64,000 bases of DNA from Bostrychus sinensis (taxonomy: Eukaryota > Chordata > Actinopteri > Gobiiformes > Eleotridae), in NCBI GenBank assembly GCA_020698575.1, contig CM036257.1, positions 20,041,520-20,105,519 of the forward strand, read 5' to 3'. The position numbers and the translations under genes were made by a program. Position 1 is the first letter of the stretch; each line of letters starts with the position of its first letter. Shown piece after piece: positions 1 through 11,919 of this stretch. The notes below the pieces were generated by a model. That model saw only the letters and a list, made by a program, of their open reading frames with translations. It was not told where the DNA came from and did not search any database.

Positions 1-3000
1 GTGTCACCTTTTATTTAACTTAAGACTGTATCCAACACCCATCTACACGACATAAATAGCATTTGAGATTGGTCTGTGTTTACACTCTTTCGTCTTACCT
101 CTTTCTTCATATCGTCCGGACAATGCGGCGTGGCTCGGGACAGAAATGAAGGCAGATACGTGTGCAACGTGGTCTCGGGCTTGGCTCCAAACGCGAGGAC
201 TTTTAGGCGAGGGTACAACCGCCTCAACTGGTCCTGCAAACTGGACAAAGATACTCAAACTTAAATAGTGTTTCTGACTTGAGTAATTTTAGCTACTACT
301 TCTATTATGTTTAAACAGAATCAGATAGAGCTTTGTATTACAGTTTCTTGTTTGAGGCACTTGTCAAATACACTTTCACTTAACTGGAAAAACACCTTTT
401 TAGTTCAAAGGTAACAGGTGGAGTCAGTGAAGTTTTTCATTACAATGAAGAGTTTTGAGCCTGCAGCACTTTTACTAGAAGTTCAAAAGCATGCTACAAA
501 GGTATGACTACATTAGCTATATATCATTTAGATAGTTCAGCAATTAAAATATGAATAAATGTACCTTGATGAGAGGGCATTTTTGGGCATGAAGGCAAAG
601 TCAAGTAAAGGGAAAAACTCTTTGGGCCCCATAATGCCGAACCCCTTTGTCAAGTTCGCATGAAGCCTAAATAGAGAGGTAAAATGAAAACGGTTAGTAT
701 AAAAGTATTTTAACAATACCATAAAAAGTGACAGTTATCAATGTAAAAGGCTTACAAGAGAAGTCTTTCCAAATAGGCGATGGCATATGAAGACAGAGAC
801 TTCATTCCGAGCACAGGAAGCATGATTCCTAACCAAACTGTAACAAAAAAAAAAGCACATGTATTTTAGCCTAATTTGTGTAAAAAGCTACACGTCAAGA
901 GACAATCAAACATTTTAGATCCACACTGAATGAAAGCACCACCGGCATCATATTTTGTTCTAGTTGAGTAATTTTTCAGGAAATTTGTGGTTTGCAGAAT
1001 TAATACAATGGTATGGGACTTGTGTTAAGGTGAAACTGTGTTCTTATAGGTTTAAAGGAATTTATTTATCCCACACAATTGGTTTAGAGAGCTCATGTTG
1101 TTTTGACATTGATATATGTACTAAAGGTACTTCCAAGTCATATACAAGCTTCAAAAATGAAATACTTACCATCTTTTGTGACAATATATAAGCTCTTTGT
1201 ATTTTTTCTTTCCTGGTCTAATTAATATATAACAGCTTGAATATTTTTTGCCTTCAAATTGCTTTTCAAGAAGCAACTTGTTTCATGATTGTGTCTTTGC
1301 CAAGAATATAGATCAACCTCTGCCCACATATCAAAAACAACACTACCTCTCCTACAACGTAGTCACAGTACATGGCAGACAAAGCTATGGTTGCAGTTTT
1401 TTTTTTTTGTTTTTTTTTTGTTACGTAGTTATTTTATAAAAGCCATGATCAGACTCAAGGTCTCATCTGCTGTAAACTCTTGCTTCATTAATAAGAGCCA
1501 ACAGAGACTTTTAAAATGTTGCGAAAGTAGGACAAGAGGAGAAAAAGCCTGAGTAGAAATGTAGAGGATAAGAAATTTGGAGTCCTTGCATGCGTGGACA
1601 AAACCAAACACTAATCTGTATATTTTTGAAAAGTCTGTTATAATTATCTTTTCCATCACTACTGATTCTAGATGGCAGTGATTCTCAAAATTTAGGTCGG
1701 GACCCAAAAGTGGAGCAGCAGTTGATTTTGATTTTCAATGTTTATCTTATTTGAAGACTAAATACTGTTGTAATTACATGAAATTGTGAAAAATAAACCT
1801 GTCATCAAGGTCATAGTAAAATAATAAAAAGTAACTTCAGTAAAAAGTGGGTCACAATAAAATGATGTTGTCTATGTAGTACATTTATTTGGTTCAATCT
1901 TCTGAAAAAGTTTTCTCACAAAGATAAAGAGCAGACTAAGAAAGTTTCATCTTGGGAGAATCAATCTGTGCAAGTGGGTAAATCTGCTCCAACCACAGAC
2001 AATATTGCGCCATAGGTCTATTTGAATGTCTTACTATTGGTCGGAGAGGACTAGTATGTTTCTGACAAACCTCAAAAGCCACACTGAATTAAAGTGGAGA
2101 GGCACTGGTAGGACTTTTTTACATGCCCTATATACAGTATACACAGCATGCTAATAAGACCATTACAAACCGAGAGAGTATGTGTCACTATGTATCATAT
2201 GTTTAGTGCTACAGTGCGAGTTTGCTGACAATGTTTCACCTCTGAGTCCTTGGCTGAGATCATAAAATCCAGCTTGGCCCAGCGCCCACATGATGGTCAA
2301 ACACTTCACAGGACGATTTTGAACGGACCGCAGCAGCTCCAGATACTGAAATAAAGGGAAGAGGCAAACTATTACAACATGTATTACAAAACAGGCAGCA
2401 TCAAAAGTGTGCAAAACAGAAATGAAACTTGTGTCACAATGCAAGTATTAAGCAAAGAAAGCAGTCTGTGCTGAAAGATGTGTTGACAGTAGATAAAGTG
2501 ATCTGAAAGGCACACACTCACCTCTGGCAGATTTTGAGTTGCTATTTTGGGTTTGTCCTGTAGGATTGCTTGAATACAGACTCTATAACCATGCAGCGGC
2601 TCTCCTGTGAATAAACATAGCAGACATGAAAGTCAGAGGTGTTAACAGTTTGTCTAATTTTCCTTTGAAATTAATATGACAAACTGTGCTAAAAGTGTCT
2701 AAAATAATTATATTCTCTATTGTTGCAATAAAAAATACTATGCATACTATGTACCCATCTAATAGCACATCGAAGAATTAGAAAAGTGAAATTATTTCAG
2801 TAGTTCACTTAAAGTAAAGTAAAATGTATCATATATAGATTCATTACACACAAAGGGAAATATTTTAAGGATACATTTATTTAACTTGTAATGATTGTGA
2901 TGTGTGTAATATTATAATTTTATGACAAACTACAGTTTGTTTTTTTTAAAAGGTCCCATATTGTGCTTTTCTGAGGCTTTTTAAAATAGTTTTTGGAGCC

Positions 3001-6000
3001 TTTGTATTAGTATTTTACATTTTATAACTTTAAATAATGTATATATCTGGAAAACATCCTCTTTTGAGGAGCTGTTATTTTGCATAGAAAAGGAATGGAT
3101 TGGACAGATCCAGAGATTGGACTGGACAAAGCATTAAATGTCTGTTTAGCACAGCTATTAGCAACCTGACGCTAACAGATAAATAAATGAGCTGACTGCT
3201 TCATAGTGATGGCAATTTAAGCGCTAATGCATTTGGGGATGCTGTATGGGCTTTAGAAACACGCAGGAGCACTTCCTGGTTTCATGTGTCTACGTAGAGT
3301 GGTGAGACCGAGCATTTAAGCTCTTAAAGAAAGAGATGGCACCAGCATACAGGATTACTCAAACATGCATGAATGTAACAAAATACTTCTCCACCTGCAC
3401 ACCACATTATAACATGGTTAGAAGCTCAAAAAAGTCGATTTAGCATAATATGGGACTTAAAACTGAAAGCAATAATCTTCATAATGGCAATTTTAAAAGC
3501 TTAAAATGTCTTAGTTTGTGTGTACTAAAGCTATATAATATGTTCATTTCACTTTGAATTGAACTACTGAAAGAAGAAAAAACTTGCATATAGCCTCAAC
3601 ATAATTTCTTATCTCAAAATATGTAGCCCAGAAATGATCAAAATCATAATAATTGTGATGTTTTGACATGAAATAGTGTTGCTTTAAATCCAAGATGATA
3701 GCACAAAGTCAAGAAATCAGAAAATGCAAATTAAAGCTACACCCAAAATTTAACTATTTGCTTGATTGTTTTAAAGAACAAATTTTATCTTTTCACTGGA
3801 TATTCACATTGGATAAGAAATTGCAGAGAAAAGCAGTGAGGGGAAAGCCGTCCAAGGCACTTAACATAATGCAATGGTTTACCTGACTGTCGGTCTAACT
3901 CCCTGAGCATAGTGTAAACACAGTGGTCGAAGAAATCTGGCAGACCGTCACTGCAGCGCCCTAACAGACCTTTGATCACTCCCTTCAGCTCCTTCCCTGT
4001 AAGGCAGTATGGGTAATCTGGGGACACAGAACCAAAAACAGTAATTAATAAGTGCCATACATCACATAAACACACTTACAGCAAGATCCTATGTCTTATA
4101 TTTATGCATTTATTTAGTCTGTTTTACCATGAGCATAGCTGCTCAGTGTGGGCTCCGTCTCTGGTGCGGTCAGGTGGAGGTTGAGGTAACCCGCTAGGTC
4201 TTTGACCCAGACCGATGGGTTTTCTGGGAACAGGGTCTGACTGCGATCCAACTGCTGCTTCAGGTCGGACACATCCAACTACAAAAACGCCAACATAGTG
4301 AAATATGAGACCAGTGAAACAATACGGCCATTATGAAGAGATGAGGCCACACTTCAACATGTGATGGTATGCTTCAAAAATGGCACAGTACAGCTTTGTT
4401 ACAATAAGAGCTGCATGATGTTTCTGAGGAGTAAATAAGATATTTATTCATGGAAAGTTAAAAATAGCCATTTACTTCAGAATATCAAAATAATCCTTTG
4501 TAAATGCATTCAACAGCAAATATAATATAGAAAAAGTGAGTGAATAAGGATACAGTGGTTTTTACAAAAATTCAGGTACTTACAGATTTAAAGGCTTCCT
4601 CGAGACTCTTGTGCTTGGTTGGAGAGGCTGTATTGCTGGAGTTCACCTTCTTGGCCGGTTTAGTGGGCGCTGGTTTCTTGTTTGGAGGCTCGGCTGGTGG
4701 TGGGACCTGCTCTTTGTTCTGTTTCTTTGCCATTTTCTCAAAGTTTTCAAACAAAGTCTCAGACATCTTTAGAGCTGGAAGAAACAAGCCGATGACAGTC
4801 AGCCTCTATCTATCTCTCTCTCTCTCAAGCCTTGAAAATAGACTTGATCCATAAAACCAAAGCACAGTCCTCCTTTCGTCTCCGTTCCTTTGCTTATTGC
4901 TTATTCCCTCCCTCCGCAAATTACAAAATGACCAGTAATTACTTAACACATGCAGCTAAGCACCAACAGTATTTTAAGTATTTGTAAGTTTGCTGCAAAC
5001 AGATTGATTTGGTTGATCTCTTTCCAATTATACAGAATATCTGAATTCATATTTTATATGCAGGACTATTTTTGTTGTACTGTGGAGAATAAAACAAATT
5101 TTTATTTGCAAAATGAATGCATCTCGGTTGTGCAAATGTATCTTAAAATTATTCATTTTTGGGTTGTGGGTGACTAGAACCTATTCCAGCAACTATTGGG
5201 ATGAGGTAGGGTACACCCTTTCAGGATTTTTTCCTTGAGGGGCTGCTACAGCGAATCATCTGCCACCTAGCATGTAGTGATTCACAGATTAATTGTGCAA
5301 AGATTTTAAGCCAGATGCCCTTCCTGACAGAACCCCCTCTGTTTATTCAGACTGGGGACTGGCACAAGAATACTCTGGCTTTTAACTCCTTGTGGTTGGA
5401 TTCAAAAAAACATCAACTTAAAAGCTGCAATAAGCAACTTTTAAAACAAATTTGTGTTTTTGAGCAAGATATAAGCTAAACAGTATATGACATGACAAAG
5501 TCACACAGAGGTTTTAAGTCAGATTAAATATATAGAGTCAACACAGAAAAACTGTAATTTAGGGGCCTTACAGTAGTGAATACATTTACCCAGCATGGAC
5601 CTATGGGTATACCGTACTCTACATATGTTCAGCCCACAAACATGACAGGTGTTGACAGAGGTCACCAGTTGCTCACTGTTCATTCAGCTGAGAAACTATA
5701 TCTGGTCCATGGCTGTCTGATAGATGGGTTCACATCGTTTAGCAGTACAGTACAGTGTTTTGTATTTACCTGCTGGGGGATTTTAACTGCTTCACACTTC
5801 ACAGGATACACAAGTAAACTGAGTAAATCAAAGGAATGGGCTAAGAAAATAGAGGTAAAAATATGCTCCTAAATAGGCATAAGTACTTCACAAGTACTTT
5901 TGCTCTTCCTTTACCTTGACAGCAGCACAGAAGACTTTGGCTGAGCTGATAAAAGTATCGGAGTGAAATGTTGTATGCCCTCTCCAGCACAAACGTTATT

Positions 6001-6878
6001 TGCATAGTAAAACCTAAAAATGGTAAAACATTTATCCTATTTCACACAAAATGTCCTTATCAGTAAATCATGATACATTTTAACACTATGATGACAATAT
6101 AAGGTCGATTGTATATTGCTGGCATTTTGCTGGGAATACCCATATGCTACACTCTTGGACGCTAATTTTCTTTTAAACTAAATTATCCAAAAAAGCGGCA
6201 AGCGGTACATCTTGAGCCCAATCAACTATCACTGATAAGACTAGATAAACATAAACATTATACACGTATAAAAAATCTATGTAGATAAACACCAGTAAAC
6301 GGATTAAAGGGTAAAGATTGTAGCTTCTAGTGATGACGTTGCCTCTGTTGACACATGGCTAACACCAAGCTAACTTTCTTAGCTAGTTCCTTATATTTAA
6401 AGGCCGGGAGGGGGGGTGGGGGGCGCTTTTGTTATAATAAAACTAAAGATGACAGATATTTGCCCGCGAGGTAAAACGTCTCAGTTATTTACAAATCTAC
6501 TTGCTGCTCAGGGCTAGAAGAGCGAGCTAGCCTGGCAGGAGAGTTGACAGCTGATGCCCCATGTGTTTTAACATTACATTCACTGAAAAGCTTTGGCAGT
6601 TTTATTTGATATTTTTTGATATTTGTACGGAGCAGCACAGACAGCTCTGTCGCTCCGTGAACTCCACAGTGAGATAAAGCGGTCAGAGAGCGGCTAGCAG
6701 CTCGTAGCGGGCCGTTCATGGTTCACTCACGTTTGGATGGCTGCTGGTTAGACTCGCCCAGGGCTTTCCGAGATCCATTTTTCTTATCGCTGGGGTTTTT
6801 ATTCCCTCCGGAGTTGCTACTCTTCTTTCCTTTCTTCACTAACTCCCATTTCCCAGCGGACCCATTGTTTGAAGCCAT
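1..6878 (-). CDS. tmem214: Transmembrane protein 214, N-terminal 9 exons (3' part off window)
   Basis: Exons in coding order: 6878-6731, 4774-4584, 4278-4128, 4017-3883, 2604-2522, 2345-2240, 838-756, 666-565, 240-99. They sum to 1141 nt (about 380 codons) and every junction is GT/AG with compatible phase. The start ATG at 6878 opens MASNNGSAGKWELVKKGKK, the family's usual start. Diagnostic blocks are KKQNKEQVPPPAEP (exon 2), DYPYCLTGKELKGVIKGLL (exon 4), RPVKCLTIMWALGQAGF (exon 6) and LYPRLKVLAFGAKPETTLH (exon 9). TMEM214 is a roughly 690-residue ER membrane protein linked to ER-stress apoptosis (procaspase-4 recruitment) in mammals. Its membrane segments lie in the C-terminal half, which is not in this window. 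No continuation exon was found in bases 1-98. The identification rests on colinear similarity over nine exons. Confidence 0.95.
1676..1866. mobile_element. Degenerate hAT-like fragment
   Basis: The segment begins CAGTGATTCTCAAAATTTAG and continues 'gtcgggaccc', an end typical of hAT/Charlie-type elements, and it fades out near 'gtgggtcacaata'. No clear second terminus or target duplication was found. Confidence 0.35.
2946..3460. mobile_element. TTAA-flanked MITE (piggyBac-like), copy 1
   Basis: A 515-bp element sits in the tmem214 intron between exons 4 and 5. TTAA flanks it at 2946-2949 and 3457-3460. The inverted ends are GGTCCCATATTGTGCT on the left and, reverse-complemented, GTCCCATATTATGCT on the right. 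It has no coding capacity. The TTAA target and the terminal inverted repeats suggest a non-autonomous piggyBac-type element. At least five related copies occur in this window. Confidence 0.65.
4799..4829. repeat. (CTAT)/(CT) microsatellite
   Basis: A short CTAT run followed by a CT dinucleotide run, just outside tmem214 exon 2 on the intron side. Confidence 0.6.
5165..5385. repeat. LINE 3'-tail-like repeat fragment
   Basis: It contains the degenerate motifs 'ctgctacagcgaatcatctgcc' and 'ccagatgcccttcctgac', which recur in several fish retrotransposon 3' ends. Related bits are seen at 19590-19725, 20080-20140, 46910-46990 and 54930-55035. The family is recognised only by eye. Confidence 0.35.
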
Positions 6879-6879
6879 T

Positions 6880-7020
6880 ATTTGTCCAGAAGCGCAGTTT
6901 GTTAGTGGAGTAAGCTGACTTCCGTCCCTTCCTCCTCAGTGACTGATGCCCTGAGCCGAGCCGGGCCGATCATTTAACGTCACCGTGCCACGTCTCTTAC
7001 GCCGTGACGTCGACGCGTGT
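6880..7020 (-). promoter_or_regulatory. tmem214 promoter / 5'UTR region with CRE-like sites
   Basis: This GC-rich stretch lies directly upstream of the tmem214 ATG. It contains TGACGTCG at 7005-7012 and AACGTCAC at 6977-6984, both close to the ATF/CREB site TGACGTCA. No TATA box is evident. The transcription start is inferred from position and base composition only. Confidence 0.45.
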
Positions 7021-7473
7021 TTGATTTGAAAACCCAAAGCCAGAGATAGCAGTGCCAAGGCATTTTCTTCTTGTACATTATTTTACATAAACATACATTT
7101 CTGATTCGTCTAGATGTAGTTCACAATTTGATGCTTTCGCTTAACATTTCTTTTTTTATATGTCTTAATTGTAAAGGTTAAAAATGTAATTACATATTCC
7201 TCCCTCTTTATTCGAATTATCTGGCATTAGTAATAGTATTTAATGTGTCAAGTATTACTTTCTAAACCATGGTAAGTGTGGGCTTCTATAGCTAAACTAT
7301 TGCTGTTAAAGTTATTGTACTAATAAACAGCATTTTTGGGACTTAACAAAAATACACTCGTCTCTTCTTGAACAGGTATTAACCCTTTAGATTACAAAAC
7401 AGAAAATCTGCATGACAAACACAAAACAGAAACTATTGAAACAGTGTTGTGTAGTTTTCCTGAACCTCAGAGC
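7021..7473. other. Intergenic stretch between mapre3 3' end and tmem214 promoter
   Basis: AT-rich sequence of about 450 bp with no exon-like block or recognisable repeat. Confidence 0.5.
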
Positions 7474-7479
7474 TTTATT
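7474..7479 (-). terminator. Candidate poly(A) signal for mapre3
   Basis: AATAAA on the minus strand, about 1.7 kb past the mapre3 stop codon. It would give a 3'UTR of roughly 7455-9172. It was picked for position and for the lack of a competing gene, and there is no transcript evidence. Confidence 0.3.
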
Positions 7480-9172
7480 TCATTCCAGCAGTAACTCCAA
7501 ATGATGCAGGTTTATAACAAGGCTGCCATAACAAACAAACTGAGAGAGGGCACCATGTTCTCTCTAACAACATCAAACTCAGCCTGGTTTTCAATGTGCT
7601 GTTTTAATGCTATGCAACACAAGATGATCAATTAAATACAGTAAAATAAAAGATATAGCAGCTAAAATGTTTAACACAGTCAAACATTAGTACTTAGTAG
7701 TGTCTGTCTGTACTGTTTTTGTTCATTCATAAGATTTTTAAGCTTGACGCTTGTGTGCTAAATATGTTTTCACAAATGCCTGCAACTTGGCCTTTGAGCA
7801 AATCAACGCAAATAAAAAACAAAAAACAAGAAATCTTTAAAACAAATCTATAAAATATAAAATTGCATCTTCCTGTATCTTTCCGGGCACAGCCAGCCAC
7901 TGCATCTTGGCATTTTGGATCTTTTCAAACATTTAATTTTGCTACATTTAGTGCAAGACCTTCAAATTCCCCAAATCCAAAACCACATTTTTTTTCTGAA
8001 AGTGTGTAGAGCAGATTAAAAAACATAAATAAATAAAACATAAATACATCATGCTGTCTCATAAACAAGCAGTCTTAATTGTTTCATGAGCAACCCTCTG
8101 GTAAGACAAGTCGATGAAGAAGTACATACATATAGTGTTTCACCTCGGAATGAAGTTTTTTTTTATGCCCAAGCACTTCAAAGTCTGTGATATGTTCACG
8201 GGTTTAATGAAAACGTGTCGTATGAAATATGTTGAAAATATATGCATACGCAAGCCTCTTCCTTAAAGGGACAGCTCCAATTTTTAGTCAGGTACATTAC
8301 ATAGCCAATGTATTCCCCATAGTTAACAGATGTCAGTGCGGCCCCAGTTTGAGGAAACAGACAGAAGTCTCAAAGAGGACAAAATAATATAAAGACTGAA
8401 GCTGGTACCTAGGCACCAGTGGAGGGGTGACTGGCAAAAAAATCCTACTGGTTTTTAAATTAACCAAATAAATTCTGCCATAATTTTGTTAAAATGGCTG
8501 TCGCTAGTGTTTTAGGGAAAATGTAGTGTTTCTGGGGAAAATATCTCCCAACAGAAAGACAAAGCATATTTTTTTTACTTCTAGGTGGTACTGTATATTA
8601 TTGTCCAGACTTCTGTTTACACACACTTACTATAGTTGTCTTTACTCCTGTCTGCTTCTCCTAACCAGGGGACACCCGTCAACTGAGGATGCCAAGACTA
8701 ACCATCTTTGAGAACTCATTTTACAAAATAGTCAACTCTCCCTTTAAGTGTACAGTATGTGAGCAAGACTGAACTCAAAATATCCATGAACTGTTTGCAT
8801 TGAAAACCCAGATGTTTTGGCGAGAAAGTGACCCTTTGTACCTCTTCAGACAGACAGCACGGTTGGCTCCAGGCCCCATGTGCAGGATTCCTATTAATCT
8901 CATTGCTATCAACCATAAACCACAGACTAGCAGTACAGCTGTCTACTCTGGCAACAGGTTAGAGTATAAATCGAGTTAAGCCAAACCTCAAGGCCTTTGT
9001 ACAGATAGGCCTCGGTGTAGTGTCCATTGCTAGTAAGAGGCGATTCGATAAAGTCATGATTCAGGGCGAAGTAGGGGAGAGTGTCAAAAGTAAAGCAAAG
9101 GGGACAAATGTAAGTAACAAGTTGAATGACGACAGGGAGGTTGTGAGGGGGGCAAACTGATGGACTGAGGGT

Positions 9173-11912
9173 TTAGTATTCTTCCTGGTCTCTAGCTCCT
9201 TCATCGATATCTTCATCTTCAGGTGGTGCAAATCCCTCCTGCAACAGACATAAGTGGACAAAACAGAGAGTTACGCCAACTTTTTGAGGTAAATCCTTGA
9301 ATGTATTTGGTGACAAAATAATGCAGCTTTTATATACCCTTGTGCTGGTACAAATGTCATTAACTCAGACACCTCTATTGACAGCATTTCTGTTTTCCCT
9401 AATATCTTCATTAAATCTATGTTTCCCTACAGTATTTATCCCACCAGTAATCCTTAAACCAAGTGTCCCAGTGTTGAAGATTTTTTAATTTGTTATGGAA
9501 TCAAATGGTAAAAGCTGTGTTGAGGCAAAACTGCAAAAATAGATGCCTGTGTTGTCCTATAATATTACAGAATTAAGTCTGAGAGTCCCCTAGTGGTGTG
9601 TTTAAAAACTGTAAAGAGCTAGACACTGTAGATGTGCTTTTATTTTAGAATGTAACTGTTGTATAATTTCTGAGATGTGAGCGCAGTTGAGAATTCCTGT
9701 GTTAAGTTGTTTGTGAAAGTGTGTAGTTGCATTTACCTCTGTAGCATACAGTATGTCTATGATTTTAGTGAGTATTGGGTTGTTCTCGCTTTCATTTTCT
9801 TGGCAGATGACTTCAATGTCTCTCAGCTTTCCAAAATAGAAGTCCCTCTCCTTCTCCAGGCCGTCAACAGTGAGCTTCATATCCAGCAGCTTTGAATCAG
9901 CACAACACAAAAATGTGTATTATTTTACACAGCAACAAACAAATATGCTATATATAATTTTTATTGAATCGAGTTAATAGTTAAGCTTTAAAACTAAAGA
10001 CCACATAATCAAGCTTTTGTTACAATACAGATCAAAGCCAGGCTTCAGGGCATTTGTGAGAAAAGGTCCCACAAGTGCAATGTTGTCCTATTTTTGACTG
10101 GACTCATGAGTGTTTCCCAGAATTAACCAACTAGAATTGGCCTATATTAAGGTAACTTAAAAGCCCAATATTCAACACTGATGTCGTGGTTGTGTGAAAA
10201 TTTAGAAAGAGACCTGTGTTTGGTCCACTTCACATGGACTTCCCAGTTTCCCATCGGCAAAAATCGCCAAAGGATAGAAACATAACACTGATTGCAATAC
10301 AGTATTTCACGTGTTGTTTTTATGTAGGTTGCGCCTATAGGACTCAAAATAAGTGATTAGAGTTGTGCTACCTGCTGGTTGAGCTCCACCAGCTCTGCAT
10401 CTCCTCCATTGCGTGTGACTGGAGGCCTGCGCGCTGTGGCTATCTGCCTCTGAGGAGGAGGAACACACTTGGGCCCTGTGGGAGATGTTCTCATTGGACC
10501 TAAAACACACATGACACCCATGTTACAGGTTTATTTTCAAAATCACACAAGCACAGAAGATGAAGCTCCTTATTTACTTTCCAAGGCTCTTGGTTTTATG
10601 CTGTATCTGATTTCACATTACAGCCCATTCACAAGCTTCAGATCATGCTCGATCCCTAAACTAGCCAGGCACAAAGCAAGATACTGTATGCTCATATGCT
10701 GTACAAAATTGCTTGAACAAACACATATGCTTTGGTCCATTACTACATAAAATTCAACACAGGAAATTATATGGATGTTAAATTATGTGTAGTAATTGGA
10801 TGAGCCCATGTTGTCTGATTACACAATTAATTTAACATTAAGTGTTTTATGGTATATGTTCTGGAAATTATTCAAATTGAAAAGCCAAACTAGGGACACA
10901 AGTACACAAATCTTTGCGCATCCTCCCTATCAAATCAAACAAAAGTCTATCAAATAATAAAAGCTATGAAGTTATGAAATATCAACCATGTACCATCCAG
11001 AGTAGCTTAATGGGGACAATGCTCACAGCACACAGACATGCTGCTGACAGTTGTTACCTGGACGAGATGGTCTTTTAGGTTTGTGATGACCTGGGTTAGA
11101 GCGGGATGTGGCATGAAGATGAGCAACAGAATAGTGACATACCATTGACCTTCTATTGCTGCTCCTTTAAATTAGTGAATAGTTGGTGGAGCAGCCCTTG
11201 CCGTAGCTAAACCCTTGTGTTAGCGTCGCTGTGTGAGTACCTGGGTTGGGCAGCTGCGTTGCCTCCATGCCTTGACGAGACAGAACAGGGTCGTACTCTT
11301 TCCCGTCATAGTTCGCGTCAAAAAATCTCTTAAACCACTGAAGAAACTCAAAGTTGTCCTGAAACTTTCCTTTCACCAGTCTCTCCACAGGAATGATCTG
11401 ACAGGAATGATGATTCAACACAAGACTTATTAGGCAAATATTTCAGTGATATGAAGATTAACTGGATGAACTCTGGTTTCTACTGTGATTACTCTGTATT
11501 ATGTGTTTACTACGACTACACCTACTTTCCTTTTTGTGACTATTTAACCTCTTAAAATCGATCTCACCTTGTCAACATTCATTCTCTTGAAGGCAGCCTG
11601 TAAGACCTTGAAGTTGTGAATATATTCATGCTCCAACTTAGAGTTAAACTTGACTTTCTTCAACAGTATGCACCCTGGGAAAAGCATGTCCATAAACTGG
11701 CAATAGGCGGCACCTGTAAGAAATAAAATATACAATATGAACTTAATATTTTAATCATCCTTAATATGACAAGATGATATCAACTGCTTACCTGAACATA
11801 GCTGCTCGATCTTTGTGTAGGTGAGCTGTAGAGAGTCGTTGACCCATGCCAACATGTCATGGCGACTCAGGTTGTCTACGTTCATAGACGTGGAGTAGAC
11901 ATTCACTGCCAT
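9173..11912 (-). CDS. mapre3: Microtubule-associated protein RP/EB family member 3 (EB3)
   Basis: Coding exons: 11912-11792, 11713-11568, 11397-11241, 11090-11058, 10499-10372, 9889-9737, 9238-9173. All junctions are GT/AG and the phases close to exactly 267 codons plus stop. The product is a plus-end tracking protein that binds growing microtubule ends through an N-terminal calponin-homology domain (residues about 1-130; MAVNVYSTS start, SRHDMLAWVND, GAAYCQFMDMLFPG, FFDANYDGKEYDP). A Ser/Pro/basic linker (about 142-195) follows. The C-terminal EB homology coiled coil (LTVDGLEKERDFYFGKLRDIE) recruits SxIP partners, and the acidic tail ends in EEY, the CAP-Gly ligand. NLSRHDMLAWVNDSL, LTVDGLEKE, TSPTGPK and the neighbours DPYSL5 and TMEM214 favour EB3 over EB1. 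The linker is shorter than in mammals. Confidence 0.95.
11058..11090 (-). CDS. mapre3: mapre3 33-nt linker microexon
   Basis: A short in-frame exon between a TAACCCAG acceptor and a GTAACA donor encodes HHKPKRPSRP, completing a Gly codon at each side. It is basic and proline-rich, as expected for the microtubule-binding linker of EB proteins. Its length (33 nt) is divisible by three, so it can be skipped without a frame change. Confidence 0.75.
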
Positions 11913-11919
11913 CCTCGAG

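Noticed and set aside
9173..11912. mapre1 (EB1) instead of mapre3
   Set aside because: TVDGLEKERDF, RTSPTGPK, the WVNDSL form and the DPYSL5/TMEM214 neighbours fit EB3 better. EB1 has TVEDLEKERDF and WINESL.
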